This document shows, in pieces, positions 38,604 to 47,128 of a stretch of 64,000 nt of DNA. Source of the stretch: Jannaschia donghaensis. GTDB taxonomy: Bacteria > Pseudomonadota > Alphaproteobacteria > Rhodobacterales > Rhodobacteraceae. Each line of letters begins with the position of its first letter. The stretch's first letter is position 1. Location: NCBI RefSeq assembly GCF_001403795.1, contig NZ_CXSU01000012.1, forward strand, positions 1,346,422 to 1,410,421, written 5' to 3'. Under the pieces are notes generated by a model. It made no database searches and was not told the origin of the DNA. It was given only the letters and a program-made list of their open reading frames with translations. The position numbers were made by a program, and so were the translations under genes.

Positions 38604-39016
38604 ATCGCGGCCCCGACGGCGCGCAGCGCGGCTTCGGCCACGGCGACGTCCTGATCCCCGGTGCCCGACCCGACCCCGATACCGCCCATCAGAACCCCGT
38701 CGATCCGGATCGGCAGACCACCGGGCAGACCGGTGACCCGTCCGCCGGTCGCCGCGGCGATGGCCGGGCGCACGCCCTCGGGCACGGCGGTGGTCGGAGT
38801 GCCGGCACTGGCGACGGTCAGGGCTTTGGTCAGCGCTGATTTGCGGCTCAGGAATTTGGCACCGGTCATGCGAACCTCGGCCACGACATCGCCGGCGGCA
38901 TCGACGATCACGATGCACTGGGGCTGTCCGATCTCCTCGGCCTTGGCGATAGCGGCGCGCAGCATTTCCATCGCGCCGACATGCGTCAGGACGCGGGTGG
39001 CGGCGGTGTAGTTCAT
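38600..39016 (-). CDS. GlcG/HbpS family protein
   Basis: A 138-residue protein of the haem-degrading/GlcG family, with VDAAGDVVAEVRMTGA and the glycine-rich GGLPIRIDGVLMGGIGVGSG. Such proteins sit beside glycolate, propanediol and sugar-acid catabolic genes; biochemical function is poorly defined. Its stop overlaps that of idnD. It starts 28 bases from operator site E, opposite the lactonase gene, so it is probably in the same regulon. Confidence 0.85.
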   Translation of the reverse strand: MNYTAATRVLTHVGAMEMLRAAIAKAEEIGQPQCIVIVDAAGDVVAEVRMTGAKFLSRKSALTKALTVASAGTPTTAVPEGVRPAIAAATGGRVTGLPGGLPIRIDGVLMGGIGVGSGTGDQDVAVAEAALRAVGAAI

Positions 39017-39044
39017 GGCAGCTCCGAAGTTTGACGGACGGCGG

Positions 39045-39058
39045 TGTTAACGATACCA
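39045..39058. promoter_or_regulatory. LacI-type operator, site E (between GlcG-like gene and lactonase)
   Basis: TGTTAACGATACCA, identical over 14 bases (and two further flanking G residues) to site A at 29535-29548. Confidence 0.77.
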
Positions 39059-39094
39059 AACTGGCACGCGCTGCCCAGGAAGGATACCCGCCCC

Positions 39095-39988
39095 ATGTTA
39101 GATTTCCAGATCGTCGATCCGGCCTTTGGGCGCTATGTGATGGGCAACGCGCCGGTCAAACGCCTTGCCACGGGCTTCGACTGGGTCGAGGGGCCGGTGT
39201 GGTTCGGCGACGCCGATTGCCTGCTGTTTTCGGACATCCCCAACAACCGCATCCTGCGCTGGTCCGAGGAGACGGGAATCTCGACCTATCGCGCGCCGTC
39301 GAATTATTCCAACGGCCACACACGCGACCTGCAGGGGCGTCTGGTCAGCTGCGAACACGGAACGCGGCGCGTGACGCGTACCGAACTTAACGGATCGATC
39401 ACGATCATCGCCGACGGGTTCGACGGCAAACGATTGAACTCGCCCAATGATGTGGTGGTGAAGTCCGACGGCTCCATCTGGTTCAGTGATCCGCACTATG
39501 GGATCATGACCGATTACGAAGGGTTTCGCGGGGCGCAGGAAAACCCCTGCGTCGTGTACCGCGTCGGCACCGACGGCGCGATGACGGTGGTGGTCTCGGA
39601 CATGAACTGCCCCAACGGCTTGGCGTTTTCCCCCGATGAAAGCCTGCTTTATGTGGCCGACACGGGACGGATGTTTTCGGACGACGCGCAGCATATCCGC
39701 GTCTATCCGGTGCAAGGCGAGGGGCTTGGCGAAGGAACGCTTTTCTACAAGGTCGACGTGGGCATCGCCGACGGGTTCCGGCTGGACGAATACGGCAACC
39801 TGTGGACCTCTGCCGGGGATGGTGTGCATTGCCTGTCGCCAGAAGGCGCACTTCTGGGCAAGGTTCTGGTGCCCGAAGTGGTGTCGAATGTCTGCTTTGG
39901 CGGGCGGGCGAAGCATCAGCTCTACATCACGGGGTCCACCAGTCTTTACCGCGTGACGCTGGCCGTCAGCGGCGTGCAGCGGCCCTAG
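39095..39988 (+). CDS. SMP-30/gluconolactonase family lactonase
   Basis: A 297-residue six-bladed beta-propeller. Metal-binding residues are visible: Glu in GFDWVEGPVWF, Asn in RLNSPNDVVVKSDG and Asp in YVADTGRM. GSIWFSDPHYG and CPNGLAFSPDESLLYV are typical of the gluconolactonase branch. It opens sugar lactones to aldonic acids, feeding the idonate/gluconate pathway. The ATG at 39095 has AGGAAGGA upstream. Its stop overlaps that of the convergent racemase-family gene. Confidence 0.9.
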   Translation: MLDFQIVDPAFGRYVMGNAPVKRLATGFDWVEGPVWFGDADCLLFSDIPNNRILRWSEETGISTYRAPSNYSNGHTRDLQGRLVSCEHGTRRVTRTELNGSITIIADGFDGKRLNSPNDVVVKSDGSIWFSDPHYGIMTDYEGFRGAQENPCVVYRVGTDGAMTVVVSDMNCPNGLAFSPDESLLYVADTGRMFSDDAQHIRVYPVQGEGLGEGTLFYKVDVGIADGFRLDEYGNLWTSAGDGVHCLSPEGALLGKVLVPEVVSNVCFGGRAKHQLYITGSTSLYRVTLAVSGVQRP

Positions 39989-40653
39989 AGGAATGCCGGC
40001 CGAACCGTTCCCGGCCGGACCGCTTCGATGCAGGTCAGGATGTCGGTGATCGGCAGATCGGCAATCGCCCGGATCGCCGCCTTGTAGGGCGGCAGGTTGG
40101 TGCATTCGAGAAGGATGTGGCGGTGGTGCGAGCGCAAGTGCGCGCGGATTGCCGCCGCGACCTCCTCTCCGGCCCGCGCCGTATCGAGCGTCGCCATGTC
40201 CCCTGCGATTACCCGTCTTAGATGACTGTCTTCAGGCAGGCCGACGATGTCGCAATCGTATCCGGCCAGATGCGCGGCGGTCAAACTACCCCAATCGTAG
40301 GTCGCGATCAGGATGCCCCGAGGCCCATGCGTTTCCGACAGCTCGACCAGCGCGCCGAGGGCGGAGGCGATAAAAGGTCGGCCTGTCCGGGCGGCAAGCC
40401 GCGCTTGATGTGGCGCGAGAAAGCCGCAGGAGGTCACGATGACGTCCCCCCTGGCCCGCGCGATGGCCGCGTCGAACGGAGCGAGGTCGATGGTGTCGGG
40501 GCGGTCCGTCACCACCCGCGCGACGGTGGCACGCGGAATACGGATAATTTCGACCGGCGCACGGTAGGTCCGCGCGCAGGCCACGTCGCCCGGCACGCGG
40601 GGAAACCGCGTGTCCAGTTGCAGGACCGTCAGCGCAGGTTGTTCGGCAGCCAC
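39985..40653 (-). CDS. Aspartate/glutamate racemase-family protein
   Basis: A 222-residue protein with the two active-site cysteines of the family, in VTSCGFLAPHQ (about residue 75) and LLECTNLPPY (about residue 183). Relatives include aspartate, glutamate and hydantoin racemases and maleate isomerase; the product here is not determined. It starts with GTG 25 bases inside the end of the TRAP large permease gene, so it is the last gene of that operon. A role in inverting the transported amino-acid-like substrate is a reasonable inference. Confidence 0.82.
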   Translation of the reverse strand: MAAEQPALTVLQLDTRFPRVPGDVACARTYRAPVEIIRIPRATVARVVTDRPDTIDLAPFDAAIARARGDVIVTSCGFLAPHQARLAARTGRPFIASALGALVELSETHGPRGILIATYDWGSLTAAHLAGYDCDIVGLPEDSHLRRVIAGDMATLDTARAGEEVAAAIRAHLRSHHRHILLECTNLPPYKAAIRAIADLPITDILTCIEAVRPGTVRPAFL

Positions 40654-41927
40654 GTCGCCAACCCCGGAAACGCCACAAGCAGGACCACCATCAACAGCAT
40701 CAGGGCCACCATCGGCAGCGCCGCCTTGGAGATGTAGCCGATTTCGTGCCGGGTCATGCTCTGAAGAACGAACAGGTTGAAGCCGATGGGCGGCGTCACC
40801 TGCGCCATCTCCACGACGACGACGATGAAGATGCCGAACCAGATCGGGTCTATCCCCGCCTGCCGGATCATCGGCTCGACGATGGCCATGGTCAGCACGA
40901 CCGAGGAGATCCCGTCGAGGAACATGCCCAAGATGATGTAGAACACCGTCAGCGCCGCGATCAGCGCGATTGGCGAGAGATCAATACCATCGATGAAGGC
41001 TGCCAATGCGCGCGGCAGGCCGGTGAACCCCATCGACAGCGACAGGAACGCGGCGCCCATCAGGATCAGCGCGATCATCGCCGAGGTGCGGGTGGCGCCC
41101 ATCAGGCTCTCGAAGAAGGTCGCGGGCGTCAGCGACCGCTGGAACGCCGCAAGCGTGAGCGAGCCCAGAACGCCGACCGCCGCCGCCTCGGTCGCGGTGG
41201 CCCAGCCGAAGTACATCGACCCGATCACCGCGAACACGAGGCAGAGGACGGGAATCAGGAACCGGCTCTCCGACAGCATCTGGCCCAGGGTCATCGCGGG
41301 CTCGCCCGCCGGGCGCTCGCCCGGTCGCAGAAGGTGCCAGCCCACGATGTAGGACCCGAAGAGCGCGGCGAGGACGAGGCCGGGGATGATGCCCGCCATG
41401 AAGAGCTTGATGATGCTCTCGTTGATGGAGACGCCATAGACGATCAGCGTCAGCGACGGCGGGATCATCAGGCCCAGCGTCGCCGCCCCCGCCAGGGTGC
41501 CGACGATCATGTACTCGGGGTAGCCGCGCTTGCGCAGCTCGGGGATCGACATCTTGCCCACCGTCGTCAGCGTCGCCGCCGAGGAGCCGGAGACGGCCGC
41601 GAAGATCGTGCAACCGGCGATGTTGGTATGCAGAAGGCCGCCGGGCAGGAACCGCATCCACGGCGCGAGGCCGCGAAACATGTCCTGGCTCAGGCGCGTG
41701 CGATACAGGATCTCGCCCATCCAGATGAAAAGCGGCAGGGCCGTCAGCGTCCAACTGCTCGACGACGCCCAGATCACGGTGATCATCGCGTCGCCGGCCG
41801 GGCGCGTGGTGAACAGCTCCATCCCGACGAAGGCGACGCCCATCAGGGCCAGGCCGATCCAGATCGACGAGCCCAGGAGCGTGAAGAGAACGAAAAGGAA
41901 AACGATCGTGGCGTAGGCTTCGGTCAT
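40629..41927 (-). CDS. dctM: TRAP transporter large permease (DctM)
   Basis: A 432-residue membrane protein with about 12 helices. Family blocks include GSSAATLTTVGKMSIPELRK with GYPEYMIVGTLAGAATLGLM, IPPSLTLIVYGV and VVVEMAQVTPPIGFNLFVLQ. It is the sodium-driven channel subunit of a tripartite transporter. The start overlaps the DctQ stop (ATGA), and the racemase-family gene begins within its 3' end. Confidence 0.93.
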   Translation of the reverse strand: MTEAYATIVFLFVLFTLLGSSIWIGLALMGVAFVGMELFTTRPAGDAMITVIWASSSSWTLTALPLFIWMGEILYRTRLSQDMFRGLAPWMRFLPGGLLHTNIAGCTIFAAVSGSSAATLTTVGKMSIPELRKRGYPEYMIVGTLAGAATLGLMIPPSLTLIVYGVSINESIIKLFMAGIIPGLVLAALFGSYIVGWHLLRPGERPAGEPAMTLGQMLSESRFLIPVLCLVFAVIGSMYFGWATATEAAAVGVLGSLTLAAFQRSLTPATFFESLMGATRTSAMIALILMGAAFLSLSMGFTGLPRALAAFIDGIDLSPIALIAALTVFYIILGMFLDGISSVVLTMAIVEPMIRQAGIDPIWFGIFIVVVVEMAQVTPPIGFNLFVLQSMTRHEIGYISKAALPMVALMLLMVVLLVAFPGLATWLPNNLR

Positions 41928-42634
41928 TCCACCGCCTCCGACACGATGGGGTTCCGGCCCGTCGCGGCCATCCGGCAGAGCGTATCCCAGAGCGCGACGG
42001 CCAGCAGGACCGTGCCCGCCGACATCGCCAGCTGCGGGATCCAGATCGGGGTATAGGCCAGCCCCTCGGACGCTGCCAGCGCCGCGCCCCATTCGCCGGG
42101 CGCGCGCGACGGCAGCGTGAACAGCGTCACCAGCCATTCGGGGATCTGGTCCTGCCCCTGCGTGCGGTCGTTCAGGAGGGCGGAAAACCCGTTCGCCTTG
42201 ATGGCGTAGCGGGCGAAATAGGTCGCGATGACGGCGGCCCCGAAGACGGCGAAGAGGTCGAGCCAGCGCTTCAGGAAGGCGTTGGCGTTCAGGATGATCG
42301 ACACCCGGATATGCGCCCCCCGCGTCAGGGCATGGGCCAGCGCGAAGAACGACGTGGCCGCCATGGCATAGCCGGCGAATTCGGTCGTGCCCGGCAGGGC
42401 GAAGCCCGTCCAGCGCGCGATCATCTGCGCCACGATCAGCCCGAGGATTGTGCACATGAAGACCGCCGACAGGCAGCCCGCGCCAAGGTAGAGCCAGTCG
42501 AGCGCCCGCCACAGCGGGCCGAGCGGCCCGGCGATGCGCGGCCCGAGCACGAAACAGGCGGCGGCGATCAGGCTGGGCAGCACGAAGAGCCACGCCCAGA
42601 GCGGCAGGCCCAGTACGGGCGCCCAGTCGGTCAT
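41924..42634 (-). CDS. dctQ: TRAP transporter small permease (DctQ)
   Basis: A 236-residue membrane protein with four core helices plus an extra N-terminal one (LWAWLFVLPSLIAAACFVLG). RALDWLYLGAGCLSAVFMC and LPGTTEFAGYAMAATSFFAL match the DctQ pattern; ALTRGAHIRVSIILNAN is the conserved loop. It is longer than many DctQ proteins because of a central periplasmic loop. It couples the binding protein to DctM. Confidence 0.9.
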   Translation of the reverse strand: MTDWAPVLGLPLWAWLFVLPSLIAAACFVLGPRIAGPLGPLWRALDWLYLGAGCLSAVFMCTILGLIVAQMIARWTGFALPGTTEFAGYAMAATSFFALAHALTRGAHIRVSIILNANAFLKRWLDLFAVFGAAVIATYFARYAIKANGFSALLNDRTQGQDQIPEWLVTLFTLPSRAPGEWGAALAASEGLAYTPIWIPQLAMSAGTVLLAVALWDTLCRMAATGRNPIVSEAVE

Positions 42635-42689
42635 GCGGTATTCCTTGCCGGGGGGTGGGCCGGCCCCGGGCGGGACCGGCCCGAATGCG

Positions 42690-43670
42690 TCACTCGGCGG
42701 TGTAGGCGTCGAGGATGGCCTGACCCGCTTCGCCCGTATCGGCCAGCCAATCCTCGGTCATCCCGGTGCCGATGGTTTCGAGCTCGGCCAGGAACTCGGG
42801 GCCGGCATCGGAGACGATCATGCCGTTCTTGGCCAGCTCGTCGAAGTAGAAGTTCGTCAGCTCCTCCGACTTTGCGAGGCAGGAGGCCCCGGTCTCGTCC
42901 GCCGCCTGCTGAACCGCGGCCTGCGTATCGGCGTCGAGGCCGTCCCAGACGCCCTTGTTGACCATGACGTAATTGCGCGGCAGCCAGGCGTTGACCTTGT
43001 AGTAATGGCTCAGCTGTTCCCAGACCTTCCGGTCGTAGCCCGTCGCGCCCGACGAGATGAACGCCTCGGCTACGCCGGTCGCCAGGGCCTGGCTCAACTC
43101 CGCCGCCTCGACCTGCACCGGGATCATGCCCAGTTCCTCGGCGAAGGTCGCCGTCGCGGTGTTGTAAGAGCGGAACTTGATGCCCTGCGTGTCCTCGGAA
43201 GATGTGACTTCCTTGTTGAAATAGAAGCCCTGCCCCGGCCAGGGGCAGGTGTAGAGCGTGACGAGCTGCTGCGCCTCCAACTCCTCGGCGACGGGCCCCT
43301 TGGCCGCCTGCCAGAGTTTCTCGTTTTCGGCGTAGGAGGTGGCGACGAAGGGAAGGTTGTCCCACCCCAGGAGCGGCGTCTCGTTCGCGTGGCCGGACAT
43401 CAGACGCTCGCCGATGGGCACCTGCCCCGTCTGGATCGCCCGCTTGATGTCGCCGCCCCCGAAGAGCGAGCCGCCGGGGTGCACCGTGATGTCGATGGCG
43501 CCGTCGGTGTAGTCGCGCACCTTGTCGGCGAAGATCTCGCCCTGTTCGGAATGAAAGTTCGAGGCCGCATAGGCCATCGGCATGTCCCAGGCCTGCGCGT
43601 GGCCATCGGCAAGGGCAGTGGTGGCGGTCAGCATGGCGATTGCGCCGGTGACGGCGGATGTCTTGATCAT
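42690..43670 (-). CDS. dctP: TRAP transporter solute-binding protein (DctP)
   Basis: A 326-residue periplasmic receptor with a signal peptide (VTGAIAMLTATTALADG). The mature part has HSEQGEIFADKVRDYTDG and a mid-protein KFRSYNTATATFAEELGMIPV, where the Arg normally grips the ligand carboxylate. The ligand is therefore probably a carboxylate, consistent with an amino or keto acid. Its start overlaps the DadA-like stop; dctQ follows after 55 bases. Confidence 0.92.
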   Translation of the reverse strand: MIKTSAVTGAIAMLTATTALADGHAQAWDMPMAYAASNFHSEQGEIFADKVRDYTDGAIDITVHPGGSLFGGGDIKRAIQTGQVPIGERLMSGHANETPLLGWDNLPFVATSYAENEKLWQAAKGPVAEELEAQQLVTLYTCPWPGQGFYFNKEVTSSEDTQGIKFRSYNTATATFAEELGMIPVQVEAAELSQALATGVAEAFISSGATGYDRKVWEQLSHYYKVNAWLPRNYVMVNKGVWDGLDADTQAAVQQAADETGASCLAKSEELTNFYFDELAKNGMIVSDAGPEFLAELETIGTGMTEDWLADTGEAGQAILDAYTAE

Positions 43671-44935
43671 CTGTCTCTCCCTGGATGCCGCACTTGGCGC
43701 GCGACGTGTTTTTGCGGATCGAAGGGGGCAAGGTCGATGTTCGGCCCCCGTCCCCCGATCAGGTCCGCGATGATGCGACCCGTTTTGGGACCACCTGTCA
43801 AGCCGACGTGTTGGTGGCCGAATGCGGAATAGCTGCGCCCCCCGACGGTGTTCGCCCCAATCAGCGGCAGGCTATCTGCGGGGGCGGGGCGATGCCCCAT
43901 CCATTCGGTGACATCGTCGTAAGTCACGCCCGGCAGAAGGTCGGCCATCTGGCGACGCAGCAGGTCGAACGGTGCGCGCGACGGCGGCGCGTCCAGTCCG
44001 CCGAACTCGATCACCCCGGCGGCCCGGATACGTCCGTCCATCGGTGTGACGACGAATTTGCCGGCGGCGACCATCACCGGATTGACCGGCATTGCCGACG
44101 GGTTCGTCAGCTCGATGTGATACCCCCTCTCGCTCTCGAACGGGACTTCAACGCCCAGTTTGTGCGCGATCCGTTTCGACCAGGGGCCAAGGGCAAAGAT
44201 AATACGGTCTGCCGTCATCAGGCCGTCCGACGTTAGCAGCGCGGTCACGTCGCCATCGGCCACGTTGATGTCGGTGATTTCGGTCAGGTGGAGGATGCCG
44301 CCCTGTGCCACGAAATGGTCGGCCAGTGCGCGCACATACGCCCCCGGATCGCTGATCCGGCCGTGGTCGCGGCACCTGACCACGCAGCCGAAGGCATCGC
44401 CCCAGACCGGATCTTTCGTCGCATATTCCGCGCCGCCCAACACATCGAACCTAACGCCCGCCTGTCGCCGGACGCCCCAGCCGTATCCATCCGCGTCAAA
44501 GGCCGCGCGCGTGGCGTAGCCGAAGCAGTAATCCTCGCGCCCGAGATATTTTTCAGCGTCTGTGCCCGCGCAAAGGGCGGCGTGTTGATCCACGCTGTCG
44601 TGCAACAGCCTGCCCATTGCGGCCGCATACCTGCGGACGTGGACATCGTTGGCGTGCGACAGGTAGCGCGTCAGAAACGGCAGCAGCCGGGGCAGATAGG
44701 ACCAGCGCAGGAACAATGGCTGATCGCCCGAGAACAGCATTCCCGGCGCGCGGCGCATCAGGCCCGGCGTCGTGACCGGGACGACAGCCCCTGCGGCAAG
44801 CACCCCGCCGTTGCCGTGGCTCGTCCCCCTGCCCGGCCCTTCGCGATCGACGAGAGTAACCGCATGGCCCGCACGTTGCAGCCAGATGGCGGTCGATACC
44901 CCGACGATGCCCGCGCCTGCGACGATGATCTCCAT
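43667..44935 (-). CDS. D-amino acid dehydrogenase-like FAD oxidoreductase (DadA type)
   Basis: A 422-residue DAO-fold enzyme starting MEIIVAGAGIVGVSTAIWL, the dinucleotide motif, followed by GRGTSHGNGG. Its C-terminal WMGHRPAPADSLPLIG and GHQHVGLTGGPKTGRIIADL are the DadA family blocks. Relatives oxidise D-alanine, D-proline or hydroxyproline to keto or imino acids. The ATG at 44935 gives the family N-terminus. It is the first gene of an operon with a TRAP transporter and a racemase-family protein, pointing to uptake and oxidation of one amino-acid-like compound. Confidence 0.87.
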   Translation of the reverse strand: MEIIVAGAGIVGVSTAIWLQRAGHAVTLVDREGPGRGTSHGNGGVLAAGAVVPVTTPGLMRRAPGMLFSGDQPLFLRWSYLPRLLPFLTRYLSHANDVHVRRYAAAMGRLLHDSVDQHAALCAGTDAEKYLGREDYCFGYATRAAFDADGYGWGVRRQAGVRFDVLGGAEYATKDPVWGDAFGCVVRCRDHGRISDPGAYVRALADHFVAQGGILHLTEITDINVADGDVTALLTSDGLMTADRIIFALGPWSKRIAHKLGVEVPFESERGYHIELTNPSAMPVNPVMVAAGKFVVTPMDGRIRAAGVIEFGGLDAPPSRAPFDLLRRQMADLLPGVTYDDVTEWMGHRPAPADSLPLIGANTVGGRSYSAFGHQHVGLTGGPKTGRIIADLIGGRGPNIDLAPFDPQKHVARQVRHPGRDR

Positions 44936-45047
44936 GGCCCCTCCCCCGATTGCCTCCAAGCGTGGCGCGTCGGGCGGGCAAAGGAAAGGGGGGCGACCCT
45001 GCGGCCGCCCCCCCGGTTTCGTCACGCCTTGGACAAGGCGCGCGGGA

Positions 45048-46772
45048 TCACTCCCAGGACTTGATCAGCTCATCGTAGGCGATGGTCTGAGGCTCTTCGT
45101 CCTCGATCTCGATCTTGGCATAAGGCGCGCCGGGCTGGGCGAACCAGTATTCCGCGTCCTGCTCCTCGTTGAGGACGGGGCCCAAATCGCCCTGGACGCC
45201 GGCACGCTCCAAACGCTCCAACACCCGCTCCTGATCGGAGCAGAGCGCGTCCAGCGCCTCCTGCGGGGATTTCGCCCCAGACATCGCGTCACCGATGTTC
45301 TGCCACCACAGTTGCGCCAGCTTGGGATAGTCCGGCACGTTGGTGCCCGTGGGCGACCACGCGACGCGGGCGGGCGAGCGGTAGAATTCGACCAGACCCC
45401 CCAGTTTGTCCGCACGCTCGGTGAAGTGGTCCGAGTCGATGGTGGACTCGCGGATGAACGTCAGGCCGACGTCGGACTTCTTGAGGTCCACCGTCTTCGA
45501 CACCACGAACTGCGCATAAAGCCATGCGGCCTGTGCGCGGTCGACGGGTGTCGATTCCATCAACGTCCACGATCCGGCATCCTGGTAGCCGACCTTCTGG
45601 CCTTCCTTCCAGTAGACGCCGTGCGGCGAGGGGGCCATGCGCCACTTGGGCGTACCGTCCTCGTTCATCACCGGCAGACCCGGTGCGACCGTGTCGGCGG
45701 TGAAGGCCGTGTACCAGAACATCTGCTGCGCGATGTTGCCCTGCGCCGGGATCGGACCGGCTTCGGAGAACGTCATGCCGGCGGCGGTGGGCGGCGAGTA
45801 CTTGTCCAGCCATTCGATCGCCTTGGTGACCGCATAGACGGCCGCGGGACCGTTCGTGGCACCGCCGCGGGCAACGCAGGACCCTGTGGGCTGCGATTGC
45901 TCGTTCACGCGGATGCCCCATTCGTCGACGGGCAATCCGTTGGGCTCGCCCACATCGCCGGCACCGGCCATCGACAGCCACGCGTCGGTGTAGCGCCAGC
46001 CAAGCGATGGATCCTTCTTGCCGTAGTCCATGTTGCCGAAGACCTCGCCCTCGACCCCCAGACGCGACAGGTCGCGGCCGGTGAAGAACTCGGCGATGTC
46101 TTCGTAGGCAGACCAATTGACCGGAACGCCCAGCTCGTAGCCATATTCCTCCTGGAAGTCGGCCTTGTTCTGCTCGTCGTTGAACCAATCATAGCGGAAC
46201 CAGTAGAGGTTCGCGAACTGCTGCGTCGGCAATTGGTAGAGTTTGCCGTCCGGTCCGGTGGTGAAGGACGTACCGATGAAATCGTCGATATCGAGCGTCG
46301 GCAGCGTCACCTCCGCACCCTCGCCAGCCATCCAGTCGGTCAGGTTGCGTACCTGCTGATACCGCCAGTGGGTGCCGATCAGGTCGGAGTCGTTGATGTA
46401 GGCGTCATAGATATTCTCGCCCGACTGCATCTGCGTTTGCAGCTTCTCGACAACGTCGCCCTCGCCGATCAGGTCGTGGGTGACTTCGATCCCGGTGATG
46501 GCGGTGAACGCCGGGGCCAGGACCTGGCTTTCGTATTCGTGGGTCGCGATCGTTTCCGAGACGACCTTGATCTCCATGCCCTGATAGGGTTCGGCAGCGT
46601 CCACGAAGAATTGCATCTCCGCTTCCTGCTCCTCACGGCTGAGCGTGGAAAGGCCGTCGATCTCGTTGTCGAGAAACGCCTGCGCGGCTTCCATGTCGGC
46701 GATGGCCGGGCCGGCCAGCAGGCCGAGCGCCAGCGCGACCGCCGTACTGGATTTAAGTGAATGGTTCATCAT
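45048..46772 (-). CDS. glpV: Glycerol ABC transporter solute-binding protein
   Basis: A 574-residue binding protein with signal peptide (STAVALALGLLAGPAIAD). Its unusual length, the N-terminal AAQAFLDNEIDGLSTLSREE and the terminal DELIKSWE mark it as the GlpV type, known from the glycerol importer of Rhizobium leguminosarum. It is last of six genes on this strand in the order S-T-P-Q-U-V, matching that system. Glycerol as substrate is inferred from the gene order and family. Confidence 0.9.
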   Translation of the reverse strand: MMNHSLKSSTAVALALGLLAGPAIADMEAAQAFLDNEIDGLSTLSREEQEAEMQFFVDAAEPYQGMEIKVVSETIATHEYESQVLAPAFTAITGIEVTHDLIGEGDVVEKLQTQMQSGENIYDAYINDSDLIGTHWRYQQVRNLTDWMAGEGAEVTLPTLDIDDFIGTSFTTGPDGKLYQLPTQQFANLYWFRYDWFNDEQNKADFQEEYGYELGVPVNWSAYEDIAEFFTGRDLSRLGVEGEVFGNMDYGKKDPSLGWRYTDAWLSMAGAGDVGEPNGLPVDEWGIRVNEQSQPTGSCVARGGATNGPAAVYAVTKAIEWLDKYSPPTAAGMTFSEAGPIPAQGNIAQQMFWYTAFTADTVAPGLPVMNEDGTPKWRMAPSPHGVYWKEGQKVGYQDAGSWTLMESTPVDRAQAAWLYAQFVVSKTVDLKKSDVGLTFIRESTIDSDHFTERADKLGGLVEFYRSPARVAWSPTGTNVPDYPKLAQLWWQNIGDAMSGAKSPQEALDALCSDQERVLERLERAGVQGDLGPVLNEEQDAEYWFAQPGAPYAKIEIEDEEPQTIAYDELIKSWE

Positions 46773-46850
46773 TTCCTCCCTATGGAAAATTCGATTTCGT
46801 TTTCAGCGGCCCCGGTTCGTGGTGCCCGGTGACCGCTTCTCTCCCCGTGC

Positions 46851-47126
46851 CTATACCCAGCGAAAAACCGCGGCGGCATAGACCAGGCAGACAACAAGCG
46901 CGAACGGTTGATACGCGCCGACGAGTCCGAGCCAGGCCAGATTGATGAAGGCCGAACCCAGAAGCGTTATGAACAGACGATCGCCCCGCGTCGTCTCGAT
47001 CCGAAGGATGCCCCGGCGGGGCGTCTCGGGAAATTTGATCGCCAGCACCGTGAACACCGTCAGGATACTGGCGATGACGACGAAGAATATCGCGGTCGGG
47101 CCGGTCCAGGCCATCCAGTCAAGCAT
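46851..47126 (-). CDS. glpU: DUF2160 small membrane protein of the glycerol transporter
   Basis: A 91-residue protein with two or three hydrophobic helices (WTGPTAIFFVVIASILTVFTVL, LITLLGSAFINLAWLGLVGA region) and a positively charged loop (RRGILRIETTRGDR). It starts MLDWMAWTGPTAIFF, the DUF2160 hallmark, always found inside glp ABC loci. Its role in the transporter is unknown. The start at 47126 nearly abuts the glpQ stop. Confidence 0.88.
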   Translation of the reverse strand: MLDWMAWTGPTAIFFVVIASILTVFTVLAIKFPETPRRGILRIETTRGDRLFITLLGSAFINLAWLGLVGAYQPFALVVCLVYAAAVFRWV

Positions 47127-47128
47127 GA

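Noticed and set aside
40746..42056. A 436-codon plus-strand open frame opposite the TRAP permeases
   Set aside because: Its product is very rich in Arg, Asp and His with no hydrophobic pattern, as expected for the complement of membrane protein genes.
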